Shown: one piece after another, positions 17,790 through 25,794 of the stretch
How positions within the stretch are numbered: the stretch's first letter is position 1
How the letters are laid out: each line of letters opens with the position of its first letter
NCBI GenBank assembly: GCA_040882255.1
Contig: JBBEBP010000029.1
Span: 194,513 to 258,512, forward strand
Direction: 5' to 3'
Source of the DNA: PWQG01 sp040882255
GTDB lineage: Bacteria > Pseudomonadota > Gammaproteobacteria > Pseudomonadales > Pseudohongiellaceae
DNA: 64,000 nucleotides
The notes under the pieces: model-generated
Told to the model about the DNA's origin: nothing
The model's database searches: none
The model's input: the letters and a program-made list of their open reading frames with translations, nothing else
Program-made: the position numbers and the translations under genes

Positions 17790-18557
17790 TCAGGTCCTGT
17801 GTTCTGATAGGGGCCGGTGGCGGTGCAGCGGCACGCGTTTGAAAAACAGTTTCATGGCCTGCCAGTAAATGCCCAGACCCACCCGGGCCGTCATGAACGG
17901 ATACGCCAGCAACAGACGATTCAGATTGCCGGCCGTCAGCGGGCGATGTCGCAGGGCCAGTGTGGCGTTGAAAACCTCCTCTCCGCCGCGCAGGTTCTTC
18001 AGGTGCAGGGCCAGTCGCTGCCCCGGTGTATTGCTGCGCCAGTGGTACTGCATATCCAGGGGCATGAAAGGAGAAACATGGAGCGCCTTGTCAAACACAT
18101 GGCGGTGAACTGGCGCATCCGGCTGGCAGGGAATCACGTATTGTTGGCGTTCACGCCACGGGGTATTTGTGACCTCGGCGACGATCCAGCGCAGCTGCTC
18201 CCGCCGGTCGAAGCAGTAGTAGCAGCTGATCGGGTTCATCAGGAATCCGAAATAGCGCAGGTTGGTCAGTAGCCGCACGGAGCCGTCGGGCCGCTCGCCG
18301 GTATGCCGTTCCACGCAGTCCCGCACCGACTCGCCCAACGGCTGCTCCGGCGGCCCCAGATAGTCGCGGCGCCGGAACCAGGCGAGTGCGGGGCGGGTAG
18401 ACCAGAGACCGGTGCCCCGGAACAGACCGGGCAGCTCATCCAGGTCCACGTACAGCATGAATACCCGATAGGTGAAACAGTGCCGGCGCGGACTCATCCG
18501 ACGATGCCGGACCATCCCCGTGTAGATTGCGCTGTGCTGGTGTTCAGGTCGTTTCAT
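17790..18557 (-). CDS. DUF1365 family protein
   Basis: A 255-residue DUF1365 protein. It begins HSAIYTGMVRHRRMSPRRHCF, with the characteristic GxVxHxR pattern, followed by YRVFMLYVDLDEL, LLTNLRYFGFLMNPISCYYC, EVTNTPWRERQQYV and HVSPFMPLDMQYHW. The family is nearly always beside a Cfa-type methyltransferase and an FAD oxidoreductase, and has been placed in modified fatty-acid formation. Here the oxidoreductase is missing: the start overlaps the SDR stop by 14 bases, leaving no room. The biochemical activity is unproven. Confidence 0.9.
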   Translation of the reverse strand: MKRPEHQHSAIYTGMVRHRRMSPRRHCFTYRVFMLYVDLDELPGLFRGTGLWSTRPALAWFRRRDYLGPPEQPLGESVRDCVERHTGERPDGSVRLLTNLRYFGFLMNPISCYYCFDRREQLRWIVAEVTNTPWRERQQYVIPCQPDAPVHRHVFDKALHVSPFMPLDMQYHWRSNTPGQRLALHLKNLRGGEEVFNATLALRHRPLTAGNLNRLLLAYPFMTARVGLGIYWQAMKLFFKRVPLHRHRPLSEHRT

Positions 18558-19329
18558 GAGAGGGTTTCTGGCGGCGCTGGCTGTCGGCTTTCTTCATGTG
18601 ATGGCGGTACCAGGGTTTCTGGAACAGCTGAAGCAGGCGGAGTATCCAGGTCAGCCGCCTCGGGAAATGGATGGAGAACGGGCGGCGGCCGAGTTTCGTG
18701 GTGATGACTTTTGCCGCTTCCTCCGTGCTCATCAGGAAGGGCATGGGGAAACGGTTGCGCGCGGTCATGGGCGTATCCACGAAGCCCGGGTTGATGACGG
18801 TGACATCGAACAGGTCGCCGAAATCCGTTCGCAATGCATTCAACAGATAGGCGGCCGCAGCCTTCGAGGCGCCATAGGCGGCCGCCCGTGGAAAGCCGAT
18901 GAAACCGGCCAGACTGCAGACTCCCGCCACATGGGGCCGGGATGGTGCAGCTTCCAGCAGTGGAAGCGCGACATTGATGGAGTTGATCATCCCGAAATAG
19001 TTGGTGTCCATAACCCGCCGGAACAGCGCGGTGTCCAGCTCGGGGGCACGGATATACTCACAGCTGCCGGCATTGAGGATCACCAGGTCGAGATGCGGCG
19101 TGATGGATTGAAGCGTCTGTCGCGTCTGCTCGATGTGGTCATCACGGGTGACATCGAATGACAGCGGAATGATCCGGCCAGGGTGGTGCTCGGCCACGCC
19201 AGCCAGTTTGTCCATCGAGCGCCCGCTGATCACCACGGTATCACCCAGCGAGGCATAATGGGCCGCCAGCGCTTCACCGATACCGGAACCGGCACCCGTT
19301 ATCCAGACTGTGCGTGGTGTTGTCTTCAT
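18544..19329 (-). CDS. SDR family NAD(P)-dependent oxidoreductase
   Basis: A 261-residue classical short-chain dehydrogenase. The cofactor motif TGAGSGIG is at about 12-19 and NAG at about 87. The catalytic region has a serine in VCSLAGF and the YGASK pair. An extended hydrophobic-basic C-terminal tail (TWILRLLQLFQKPWYRH) suggests membrane association. I start at ATG 19329 because AGGAG sits six bases upstream; earlier in-frame ATGs at 19332 and 19356 exist. It is the second gene of the divergent ChrR-type operon. Its substrate is probably lipid, but this is context only. Confidence 0.88.
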   Translation of the reverse strand: MKTTPRTVWITGAGSGIGEALAAHYASLGDTVVISGRSMDKLAGVAEHHPGRIIPLSFDVTRDDHIEQTRQTLQSITPHLDLVILNAGSCEYIRAPELDTALFRRVMDTNYFGMINSINVALPLLEAAPSRPHVAGVCSLAGFIGFPRAAAYGASKAAAAYLLNALRTDFGDLFDVTVINPGFVDTPMTARNRFPMPFLMSTEEAAKVITTKLGRRPFSIHFPRRLTWILRLLQLFQKPWYRHHMKKADSQRRQKPSHETT

Positions 19330-19345
19330 CATCTGCTCCTGTTCC

Positions 19346-19801
19346 TCAGCCGGCAAGCCGGCCCTTTATATGGCGGATGATCCGGCCCAGCACCGGAACA
19401 TGTTGGTACAGCATGTTACCCAGGTCGTAGAAATCTTCCTGGTAGTAGATGCGGTCCGAGAAACGGATCATCGTGATGCCTCGAACCTGGATCTCCCGGC
19501 CGCCATCCAGCCTGGGGTGCGACAGTGTCATGTTCCAGGCGATGCTGGCGCCGTTGCCGGTGACGTCCTCGTCGGTATAGTGGAATGCGACGGACCGGCA
19601 ATTGGCGTACACACCCGACAGGTACCGCCGCAGGGCCAGGCGTCCGTGCAGTGTATGGACCGGATCACGAAACTCCACGTCTTCGGTGTACAAGTCTGCG
19701 AGCTGATCAAGATCCGGTCTGGTCTGATTGTAGAAGGTCTTGAAGTCACGCAACAACGCCTGCCTCAATGCCGTGGAGGCGGACTCGGTTTCACTGGTCA
19801 T
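19346..19801 (-). CDS. nuclear transport factor 2 (SnoaL-like) family protein
   Basis: A 151-residue protein of the NTF2/SnoaL cone fold. Typical features are LLRDFKTFYNQTRPDLDQLADLY at the N-terminus, VEFRDPVHTLHGR with the conserved DP, and VRGITMIRFSDRIYYQEDFYD near the end. Such proteins head operons containing SDR, DUF1365 and Cfa genes under RpoE/ChrR control. It is the first gene of the minus-strand operon and diverges from rpoE. Enzyme or lipid-binding function is unproven. Confidence 0.85.
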   Translation of the reverse strand: MTSETESASTALRQALLRDFKTFYNQTRPDLDQLADLYTEDVEFRDPVHTLHGRLALRRYLSGVYANCRSVAFHYTDEDVTGNGASIAWNMTLSHPRLDGGREIQVRGITMIRFSDRIYYQEDFYDLGNMLYQHVPVLGRIIRHIKGRLAG

Positions 19802-19850
19802 GGTGATACTCCGGCTGCGGGGGTCATGGATTGTGTTTATACTGTGTGCT

Positions 19851-19879
19851 GGCTACGCCGATTGAACCGGCATGGATCA
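19851..19879 (-). promoter_or_regulatory. putative RpoE (ECF11)-type promoter for the lipid-modification operon
   Basis: On the minus strand TGATCC (19879-19874), an 18-base spacer and TAGCC (19855-19851) mirror the promoter on the plus strand. The -35 is exact. The -10 departs from the TAA seen in ECF11 promoters, and a sigma-70-like TATAAA lies further downstream, so the call is tentative. Confidence 0.45.
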
Positions 19880-19904
19880 ATCACACCGATGTCTCTCGTC
19901 CGTG

Positions 19905-19933
19905 TGATCCGCAGGGACTGCGGTCGCGTAAAG
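19905..19933 (+). promoter_or_regulatory. putative autoregulated RpoE (ECF11) promoter of rpoE-chrR
   Basis: TGATCC (19905-19910), an 18-base spacer and TAAAG (19929-19933) match the TGATCC plus TAA-type promoter known for R. sphaeroides RpoE. Transcription would begin near 19940, downstream of the first in-frame ATG (19937), which supports ATG 20012 as the real rpoE start. Confidence 0.65.
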
Positions 19934-20011
19934 GGAATGTACAACAACCGATACGCCGACCCGGAGTTCAATCCCGTGCAACATTCTCATGCAACAGGAA
20001 CCGGCCCAGAC

Positions 20012-20584
20012 ATGCAGGAAACCGGTATTGAGGCGGGCGCCGACCCGTGGGCGCAGTGTCTCGAGCAGATTGCCGAGCACCGGGATCGCGCGGCGTTTCG
20101 GAAAGTTTTCGAGCATTTTGCCCCGTTGATCCGGGCATTCCTGCTCAAGACGCCCGGCGGCAATTGGACCCAGGCGGAAGAAATCACCCAGGAGGTGATG
20201 ATCAAGGTCTGGCGCAAGTCCGGCTCGTTCAATCGTGGCAAGGCCAGTGCCACCACCTGGATTTACACCATCGCCCGTAACACGCGTATCGATTTCATTC
20301 GTCGCCGGGATCGCAAGGAACGGCGGGTGGCCATCGAGGATATGTGGCATGAGGCCGAGGCGTCCGAGGAGCCGTTGGTGGACCTGCAGCAGAAGCGCGC
20401 CGAGGCCCGGATCCGGGCGGCGCTGGCCGAGTTGCCGGATGAACAGGCGCAGGTCCTTTTCAAGGCCTTCATGGAAGGCAAATCCCACAATGAAGTGGCG
20501 GAAGAGCTGGGTTTGCCCCTGGGAACAGTCAAGTCACGGATCCGCCTGGCGCTGGGCAAGCTCCAGGTGATGATCGACCGATAA
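20012..20584 (+). CDS. rpoE: ECF11-type RNA polymerase sigma factor RpoE (ChrR-controlled)
   Basis: A 190-residue extracytoplasmic-function sigma factor. Region 2 contains FEHFAPLIRAFLLKTPGGN, QAEEITQEVMIKVWRKSGSF and ATTWIYTIARNTRIDFIRRR. Region 4 contains LPDEQAQVLFKAFMEGKSHNEV and LPLGTVKSRIRLAL. These match the ECF11 group that pairs with ChrR. I use ATG 20012, with AGGA 12 bases upstream, because the TGATCC promoter would start transcription after ATG 19937; a 215-residue form from 19937 is the alternative. chrR follows after 17 bases. It likely activates both divergent operons in response to singlet oxygen or similar stress. Confidence 0.9.
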   Translation: MQETGIEAGADPWAQCLEQIAEHRDRAAFRKVFEHFAPLIRAFLLKTPGGNWTQAEEITQEVMIKVWRKSGSFNRGKASATTWIYTIARNTRIDFIRRRDRKERRVAIEDMWHEAEASEEPLVDLQQKRAEARIRAALAELPDEQAQVLFKAFMEGKSHNEVAEELGLPLGTVKSRIRLALGKLQVMIDR

Positions 20585-20601
20585 CAGACAGGTCATACGA
20601 T

Positions 20602-21303
20602 ATGGTTTCCTTTCATCCTGACTCCCGGTTTCTGACCGACTTCACCACCGGCAGCCTGCCGCTGTCGGAGGCGCTGTGTGTTTCAGCCCATCTGTACTAC
20701 TGTGGCAAGTGCCGGGCCCGAGTCCAGCAACTGACCGACGTGGGCAGCCACCTGTTCAACCAGCTGGCGCCGGAGACTGCGGAAAGCGGCGATGATTTCG
20801 AAACCCTGATGCAGCGTATTGAGCAGAATGATGCCGGGGAACCGGTCAGCGATGATTTGGCCACGTCCTCCCGGGTCAGCGTCAGTGATCCCCTGGTGGG
20901 CCGCATGCCGTCTGTGCTTGGCAAGCTGTTCCAGCAGGGGCTGGATTCACTGCAATGGGTGCAGCTTGGCCGCTCACTGCGCATCGCGCCGGTGGACCTG
21001 GGCGATGAAAGGCGGGAAACGGCCCTGTACGATATCCGGGCCGGTGGTCGTATGCCCGAGCACGAACACAGGGGAGAAGAGATCACCGTCCTGCTCAAAG
21101 GCAGTTTTTCCGACCGTGATGGCAAGTATAGCCGGGGAGATTTCGTGGTCCGCAATGCCGGAGAGGCACATCAGCCCACTGCGACCCAGGATACCGATTG
21201 CGTCTGTCTGATCAGTCTGGAGCGGCCGGTGAAAGCCCGTGCCCTGTTCTACCGTCTGCTGGAGCCGCTGGTGCAATATCGACTGTCGCGGTTTTCCAAC
21301 TGA
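20602..21303 (+). CDS. chrR: ChrR family anti-sigma factor with cupin domain
   Basis: A 233-residue two-domain anti-sigma factor. The N-terminal zinc anti-sigma domain has His5, His30, Cys34 and Cys37 (the HX3CX2C motif). The C-terminal cupin domain (about 115-230) has His154, His156, Glu160 and His190; these four spacings equal those I recall for the zinc site of R. sphaeroides ChrR. It holds RpoE inactive in the cytoplasm, and the cupin part is needed for release on singlet oxygen. It is co-transcribed with rpoE. All metal ligands appear intact, so the system should be functional. Confidence 0.92.
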   Translation: MVSFHPDSRFLTDFTTGSLPLSEALCVSAHLYYCGKCRARVQQLTDVGSHLFNQLAPETAESGDDFETLMQRIEQNDAGEPVSDDLATSSRVSVSDPLVGRMPSVLGKLFQQGLDSLQWVQLGRSLRIAPVDLGDERRETALYDIRAGGRMPEHEHRGEEITVLLKGSFSDRDGKYSRGDFVVRNAGEAHQPTATQDTDCVCLISLERPVKARALFYRLLEPLVQYRLSRFSN

Positions 21304-21322
21304 CCCATCCCGTGCATAATGG

Positions 21323-21345
21323 CCGGTCACTAATTTACTGACCGG
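21323..21345 (+). promoter_or_regulatory. dyad at the nudF translation start
   Basis: CCGGTCA (21323-21329) and TGACCGG (21339-21345) form a seven-pair stem around a nine-base AT-rich loop that is itself symmetric. It ends at the first G of the possible GTG start and partly covers the GGTGG that would serve ATG 21354. It could be the rpoE-chrR terminator, an operator, or a translation-control hairpin. Confidence 0.4.
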
Positions 21346-21353
21346 TGGTCTAC

Positions 21354-22046
21354 ATGGTCTCTGAGTACCTCCAGCCCGAGTTTTCGCGTAAGGACGTGGA
21401 TGTCCTGGGGCGGGAGGTGGTCTATAGCGGTTTCTTCTCGCTGGAACGGATTTCGCTGCGGCATCGCCGTTATGAAGGGGGCTGGACGCCGCTGTTGGTC
21501 CGCGAGCTGTTTGTTCGCCCCCGTGCAGTAGGCGTCCTGCTCTATGATCCGCAGCTTAGGGAAGTGGTGTTGATCGAACAGTGCAGAGTGGGCGCTCTGG
21601 ATATCGCCGAACAGCCTCTGCCCGGCACACCGGACAGTCCCTGGTTGCTGGAGCTCGTGGCCGGGCTGGTGGAGCCGGGCGAGACCGCCGAAGCGGTGGC
21701 GCACCGGGAAGCTGAGGAGGAGGCCGGTTGCCGGATCGAGCGGTTGATCCCGCTGCCCTGCTACCTGAGCAGTCCCGGGGGCAGTAATGAATGGATCACT
21801 CTGTTCTGTGGTCTGCTGGATGCCAGCCAGGCGGGCGGTATCCACGGGCTGGCAGAGGAGAACGAGGATATCCGGGCGCTGCGGCTGCCTCTGTCAGATC
21901 TGGGTGCTGCAATGGCTGCAGGCCGGCTCAGTAATGCCATGACGTTGATCGCTGTGCAATGGTTGTTGTTGAACGAGTCCGGTCTGGACAGTCTGCAATG
22001 TGAAGAAGGGCACAGAACCACAACGGCACAGGATGATATCAAGTGA
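21354..22046 (+). CDS. nudF: ADP-ribose pyrophosphatase (Nudix hydrolase)
   Basis: A Nudix protein of about 230 residues that hydrolyses ADP-ribose to AMP and ribose 5-phosphate. The Nudix box GX5EX7REUXEEXGU is complete in GLVEPGETAEAVAHREAEEE followed by AGC (about residues 107-129). The EYLQPEF start and the FSLERISLRHRRYEGG strand are typical of the NudF group. ATG 21354 has GGTGG five bases upstream; GTG 21345 is an alternative. It heads the nudF-yqiB-cpdA-parE cluster, the order also found in E. coli and Pseudomonas. Confidence 0.92.
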   Translation: MVSEYLQPEFSRKDVDVLGREVVYSGFFSLERISLRHRRYEGGWTPLLVRELFVRPRAVGVLLYDPQLREVVLIEQCRVGALDIAEQPLPGTPDSPWLLELVAGLVEPGETAEAVAHREAEEEAGCRIERLIPLPCYLSSPGGSNEWITLFCGLLDASQAGGIHGLAEENEDIRALRLPLSDLGAAMAAGRLSNAMTLIAVQWLLLNESGLDSLQCEEGHRTTTAQDDIK

Positions 22047-22567
22047 GAATGGCCAGACGTTATCGCGCTGATCTGATGCGTTATATGGCTGAGTGTGACG
22101 CCAACTATATCCGTTTACTAAAGCTGGTCCCTCATCTAGAATCATTGACAGATGACGAGAGAAGCCGCGCGTTCGCGCCGGCGTTCAATCCTGCTGACGG
22201 GGAAGGGAACAGTTGGCGGTTCCGTGTGGGCGGTGCAGCCGGCGGTGCCAGGCCATTGACCGTCAGTATCCGTATCCTGGAACGGTTCCGGTATACCGCC
22301 ACGCTGGAGTTCAGCGCATGCACCGGTTTCGATGGCTGGTTGAGCGCTCCGGTGATCGGTGTGCGCGTATACCACGATGCCTCGACGGCGGAAGTGGTGA
22401 ATTATCAGGGGCGTCGTGGCTTCCTATTGAATTACGAGACGCCCAACGAGCAGATGTATCATCAGGACGAGAAGAGCCAGATCAACGAATTGTTGGGTGA
22501 ATGGCTGGACTTGTGCCTGTCAGCCGGGGGCAGCCTGGAGACACCGCTGGTGGTCCAGGCCGTCTGA
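22043..22567 (+). CDS. yqiB: DUF1249 family protein (YqiB-like)
   Basis: A 174-residue DUF1249 protein. It starts at GTG 22043, overlapping the nudF stop by four bases; an ATG at 22049 is an alternative. Features are RRYRADLMRYMAECDANYIRL, a strand-rich middle (RYTATLEFS), VRVYHDASTAEVVNYQG and the acidic end YHQDEKSQINELLGEWLDLC. YqiB is cytosolic and sits between nudF and cpdA in many gammaproteobacteria. Its function is not established, though deletion phenotypes in motility and biofilm have been reported for relatives. Confidence 0.88.
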   Translation: MRMARRYRADLMRYMAECDANYIRLLKLVPHLESLTDDERSRAFAPAFNPADGEGNSWRFRVGGAAGGARPLTVSIRILERFRYTATLEFSACTGFDGWLSAPVIGVRVYHDASTAEVVNYQGRRGFLLNYETPNEQMYHQDEKSQINELLGEWLDLCLSAGGSLETPLVVQAV

Positions 22568-22650
22568 CTGGCAGGAGCAGGAGGCTCCGCAAACTGGCAG
22601 CAGTATCGCAGTATGACGGGCCGTGATTCGACAGGGATTGAGGGTGTAAC

Positions 22651-23484
22651 ATGGCAGCCGAGAGTACCGATGACAAGTCGGTCCGAGTGGTCCAGATCAC
22701 GGATTCCCATCTGTATGGTGATCCTGATGCGGAATTGCTGAAAATGAACACACAGGACAGCTTTGAGCGCGTCCTGGAGCGGGTGGCCGAATGCGAATCG
22801 GGCATGGATCTGATCCTGGCGACGGGTGATATCGCCCAGGATGCCTCGCCTTCGGCCTATCAACGCTTTGTCCGGTATCTCCAGCCTTTCCGGGTGCCCT
22901 TCTACTGGATTCCCGGCAATCATGACCGTCGTTCTGTAATGGCCGGCATGAACAAGCAGGGGGCGGTCTACCGGGAGGCATCTCGACGGCGGATTCTGGT
23001 GGGTCGCTGGCAGATCCTCATGCTGGACTCCAGTGTGCCGGGCGAGGTGCACGGATACCTGTCACCGGAAGAACTCGATTTCCTGGACCGTTCACTGGCG
23101 GATGCGGCCGCCGATGCCGATGTTCACCACACCCTGGTTTGTCTGCATCACAACCCTCACACGGGTACGGCCACCTGGATGGAGGGTATCGGGCTGCGCA
23201 ATGCCGATGAGCTGCTGGCAATGCTGGCAGGCCGTGATACCGTACGCGCTGTGCTGCACGGCCATATCCATCAGACTCTGGATTACGAGGAGGACGGCAT
23301 CCGTTTCCTGTGTACCCCCTCCACCTGCATCCAGTTCAAACCGGGCGTCACCGACTTCACCCTGGACGACCAGGCGCCTGCCTACCGCTGGCTGGAATTG
23401 CTGGAAGATGGGCGGATCGAGACCGGCGTGGAGCGCATCCCCGACTTCGAAGTGATCGTTGATCACGATTCCGGCGGTTACTGA
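22651..23484 (+). CDS. cpdA: 3-prime,5-prime-cyclic AMP phosphodiesterase
   Basis: A 277-residue class III cyclic nucleotide phosphodiesterase of the calcineurin-like metallophosphoesterase fold. The metal motifs are all present: ITDSHLYG (DXH), ATGDIAQD (GD), PGNHDRR (GNHD), LVCLHHNPH (H) and LHGHIHQ (GHXH). It lowers cAMP in the cytosol. The gene lies in the usual place before parE. cAMP also regulates type IV pilus and virulence genes in Pseudomonas, which may matter given the PilG/FimL-like genes at 46-48 kb. An 84-base gap with a promoter candidate separates it from parE. Confidence 0.92.
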   Translation: MAAESTDDKSVRVVQITDSHLYGDPDAELLKMNTQDSFERVLERVAECESGMDLILATGDIAQDASPSAYQRFVRYLQPFRVPFYWIPGNHDRRSVMAGMNKQGAVYREASRRRILVGRWQILMLDSSVPGEVHGYLSPEELDFLDRSLADAAADADVHHTLVCLHHNPHTGTATWMEGIGLRNADELLAMLAGRDTVRAVLHGHIHQTLDYEEDGIRFLCTPSTCIQFKPGVTDFTLDDQAPAYRWLELLEDGRIETGVERIPDFEVIVDHDSGGY

Positions 23485-23506
23485 CCCGCTCTCCAGCGGT
23501 TATAAT
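23478..23506 (+). promoter_or_regulatory. putative sigma-70 promoter of parE
   Basis: TTACTG (23478-23483), a 17-base spacer and a perfect TATAAT (23501-23506) lie about 65 bases before the parE ATG, overlapping the end of cpdA. The -35 is weak and the -10 is exact. Confidence 0.5.
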
Positions 23507-23568
23507 CCCGGCTGGCCCGGACTCCGGCCTGCAATCCGCTTCCGCTTTGAGACAAGGAACGGTACTCC

Positions 23569-25488
23569 ATGAGTGACCGCTATACCGCAGATGCCATCGA
23601 GGTACTGACCGGGCTGGATCCGGTGCGCCGCCGACCTGGCATGTACACCGATACCACCCGCCCCAATCACCTGGCGCAGGAAGTCATCGACAACAGTGTG
23701 GACGAAGCCCTGGGCGGGCATGCCACCGTGATCACCCTGACCCTGGAGAAGGACGGCACCATCGAGGTCACCGACGATGGCCGCGGTATGCCGGTGGATA
23801 TCCATCCCGAGCACAAGGTCAGCGGGGTCGAGTTGATCCTGGGGCGCCTGCACGCCGGGGGCAAGTTCTCCGGCAAGAATTACCAGTTCTCCGGTGGCCT
23901 GCATGGTGTCGGGGTGTCCGTCGTCAATGCTCTGTCCCTGTTCGTGGACGTCACCGTGAAGCGCGATGGCCGGGTCTGGGAGATGCGCTTCGAGAACGGC
24001 GACAAGGTATCGGAGCTGAAGGAGACCGGTACGGTTGGCAAGCGAAATACCGGTACCACGCTGCGTTTCCTTCCCGATGAAAAGTATTTCGATTCCCCGC
24101 GGATGTCGGTGCCCCGCCTCAAGCATGTGCTGCGCGCCAAGGCGGTGCTGTGCTCCGGTCTCACCGTCCGTTTTCTGGACAAGGCCAGTCCGGCGGACAA
24201 GGACCAGAGCGAGGAGTGGTGTTTCCAGGATGGGCTGACCGACTACCTGCTGCAATCCACTGACGGCTATACGACCCTGCCTGTCGAGCCTTTCACCGGA
24301 AGTATGCAGGGCAACACCGAAGCCGTCGACTGGGCCGTGCAGTGGCTGCCCGAGGGTGGCGAGGTGACGGCGGAGAGCTACGTCAATCTGATCCCCACAC
24401 CGCTGGGCGGTACACACGTCAACGGCCTGCGTACCGGGCTGCTGGATGCCATGCGCGAGTTCTGCGAGTTCCGTAACCTGTTGCCGCGTGGCCTGAAGCT
24501 GACGCCGGAGGATATCTGGGAGCGCTGCGCTTTCGTGCTGTCGGTGAAGATGGCTGACCCGCAATTCTCCGGCCAGACCAAGGAGCGGCTGTCATCCCGG
24601 CAGAGCGCCGCGTTCGTCTCCGGCATCGTCAAGGATGCTTTCAGCCTGTGGTTGAACCAGCACACGGCCGAGGCCGAGTCGCTGGCGGAGTTGTGCATCG
24701 GTCACGCGCAACGTCGGCTCAAGGCCGGGCGTCAGGTGACTCGCAAAAAGGTGACCAGTGGTCCCGCATTGCCCGGTAAGCTGGCGGACTGTTCGACCCG
24801 CGACGTTGCGGCGGGGGAGCTGTTCCTGGTGGAGGGCGATTCGGCCGGCGGCTCTGCCAAGCAGGCCCGCGACCGCGAAACGCAGGCGATCATGCCGCTG
24901 CGAGGCAAGATCCTCAATACCTGGGAAGTCGACCCCGGTGAGATCCTCGGCTCACAGGAAGTCCACGACATCACGGTGGCGCTGGGCATCGATCCGGGCT
25001 CTGACGACCTGGAGGGCCTGCGCTACGGCAAGGTCTGCGTGCTGGCCGACGCCGACTCCGACGGGCTGCACATTGCCACGTTGCTTTGTGCGCTGTTCCT
25101 GAAGCACTTTCCCGCGCTGGTGCGAGCCGGAAAGGTTTACATGGCGCTGCCGCCGCTGTATCGGATCGATATTGGCAAGGAAGTGTTCTACGCCACCGAT
25201 GAAGAGGAGAAGGACGGCATACTGGATCGTATTGCCGCCGAGAACCGCAAGGGCAAGGTCAACGTGCAGCGCTTCAAGGGGCTGGGCGAGATGAATCCCC
25301 TGCAACTGCGCGAGACCACCATGAATCGGGATACCCGACGCCTGGTGCAACTGACGTTTGGTGACGATGACAGCGAAGGGTATACCGACACCACTGAGGC
25401 CATGGATATGTTGCTGGCCCGGCGCCGCGCGGGTGATCGCAAGGCGTGGTTGGAGGAGTACGGAAACCAGGCGGATCTGGTGCCCTGA
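23569..25488 (+). CDS. parE: DNA topoisomerase IV subunit B
   Basis: A 639-residue GHKL-type ATPase subunit of topoisomerase IV, which separates daughter chromosomes. The ATP-binding site is seen in VIDNSVDEALGGHA and VTDDGRGMPVDIHP, then GGLHGVGVSVVNALS. The transducer domain follows, and the TOPRIM domain has EGDSAGGSAKQARDRETQAI and LADADSDGLHI. The C-terminus has RFKGLGEMNP. Length matches gammaproteobacterial ParE. parC follows two kilobases later, with an unrelated ATPase gene inserted between them. Confidence 0.97.
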   Translation: MSDRYTADAIEVLTGLDPVRRRPGMYTDTTRPNHLAQEVIDNSVDEALGGHATVITLTLEKDGTIEVTDDGRGMPVDIHPEHKVSGVELILGRLHAGGKFSGKNYQFSGGLHGVGVSVVNALSLFVDVTVKRDGRVWEMRFENGDKVSELKETGTVGKRNTGTTLRFLPDEKYFDSPRMSVPRLKHVLRAKAVLCSGLTVRFLDKASPADKDQSEEWCFQDGLTDYLLQSTDGYTTLPVEPFTGSMQGNTEAVDWAVQWLPEGGEVTAESYVNLIPTPLGGTHVNGLRTGLLDAMREFCEFRNLLPRGLKLTPEDIWERCAFVLSVKMADPQFSGQTKERLSSRQSAAFVSGIVKDAFSLWLNQHTAEAESLAELCIGHAQRRLKAGRQVTRKKVTSGPALPGKLADCSTRDVAAGELFLVEGDSAGGSAKQARDRETQAIMPLRGKILNTWEVDPGEILGSQEVHDITVALGIDPGSDDLEGLRYGKVCVLADADSDGLHIATLLCALFLKHFPALVRAGKVYMALPPLYRIDIGKEVFYATDEEEKDGILDRIAAENRKGKVNVQRFKGLGEMNPLQLRETTMNRDTRRLVQLTFGDDDSEGYTDTTEAMDMLLARRRAGDRKAWLEEYGNQADLVP

Positions 25489-25525
25489 ACCGGGGCGTCC
25501 CTCCTGGGCCTGTTGGTTTTATGCT

Positions 25526-25590
25526 CTCGCCAGGATCGCCAAGATCGCAAAGGGAAAATCATTAATCTCGCAGAGATCGCAGAGAAGGCG
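25526..25590. repeat. two copies of a CTCGCAGAGATCGCAGAG-type short repeat
   Basis: Units at 25526-25553 and 25567-25590 share the pattern CTCGC(A/C)(A/G)(A/G)GATCGC(A/C)(A/G)AG. Related units occur at 27292-27323 in the same sense and at 27381-27451 in the inverted sense. They flank the DUF234 ATPase gene on both sides. Repeats of this style occur as dispersed intergenic elements in several proteobacteria. The rest of the 306-base gap is AT-rich and carries a possible -10 (TATAAT at 25664-25669) for the ATPase gene. Confidence 0.6.
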
Positions 25591-25794
25591 TACCGTTGTT
25601 GCATTTCGCTTTCCTGGTTAGCCTTGCCAGATCAACAAGCACCATTAAGTTCTTGTAAAACAATATAATACCAGCTGTTGCAATTTAAGGTAAAAGTTTT
25701 TATATTAAAAATTCGCCTGCAAGATGAATGGACATTGACTGCAAGCTTTCAGGTACTGGAAACATGGCTGTGGCAATGACGAGGTCCGGCATTC

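Noticed and set aside
19310..20011. Long N-terminal extension of the RpoE frame
   Set aside because: It runs through the neighbouring gene in antisense and through the proposed promoter; the sigma-factor homology begins only after about 20012.
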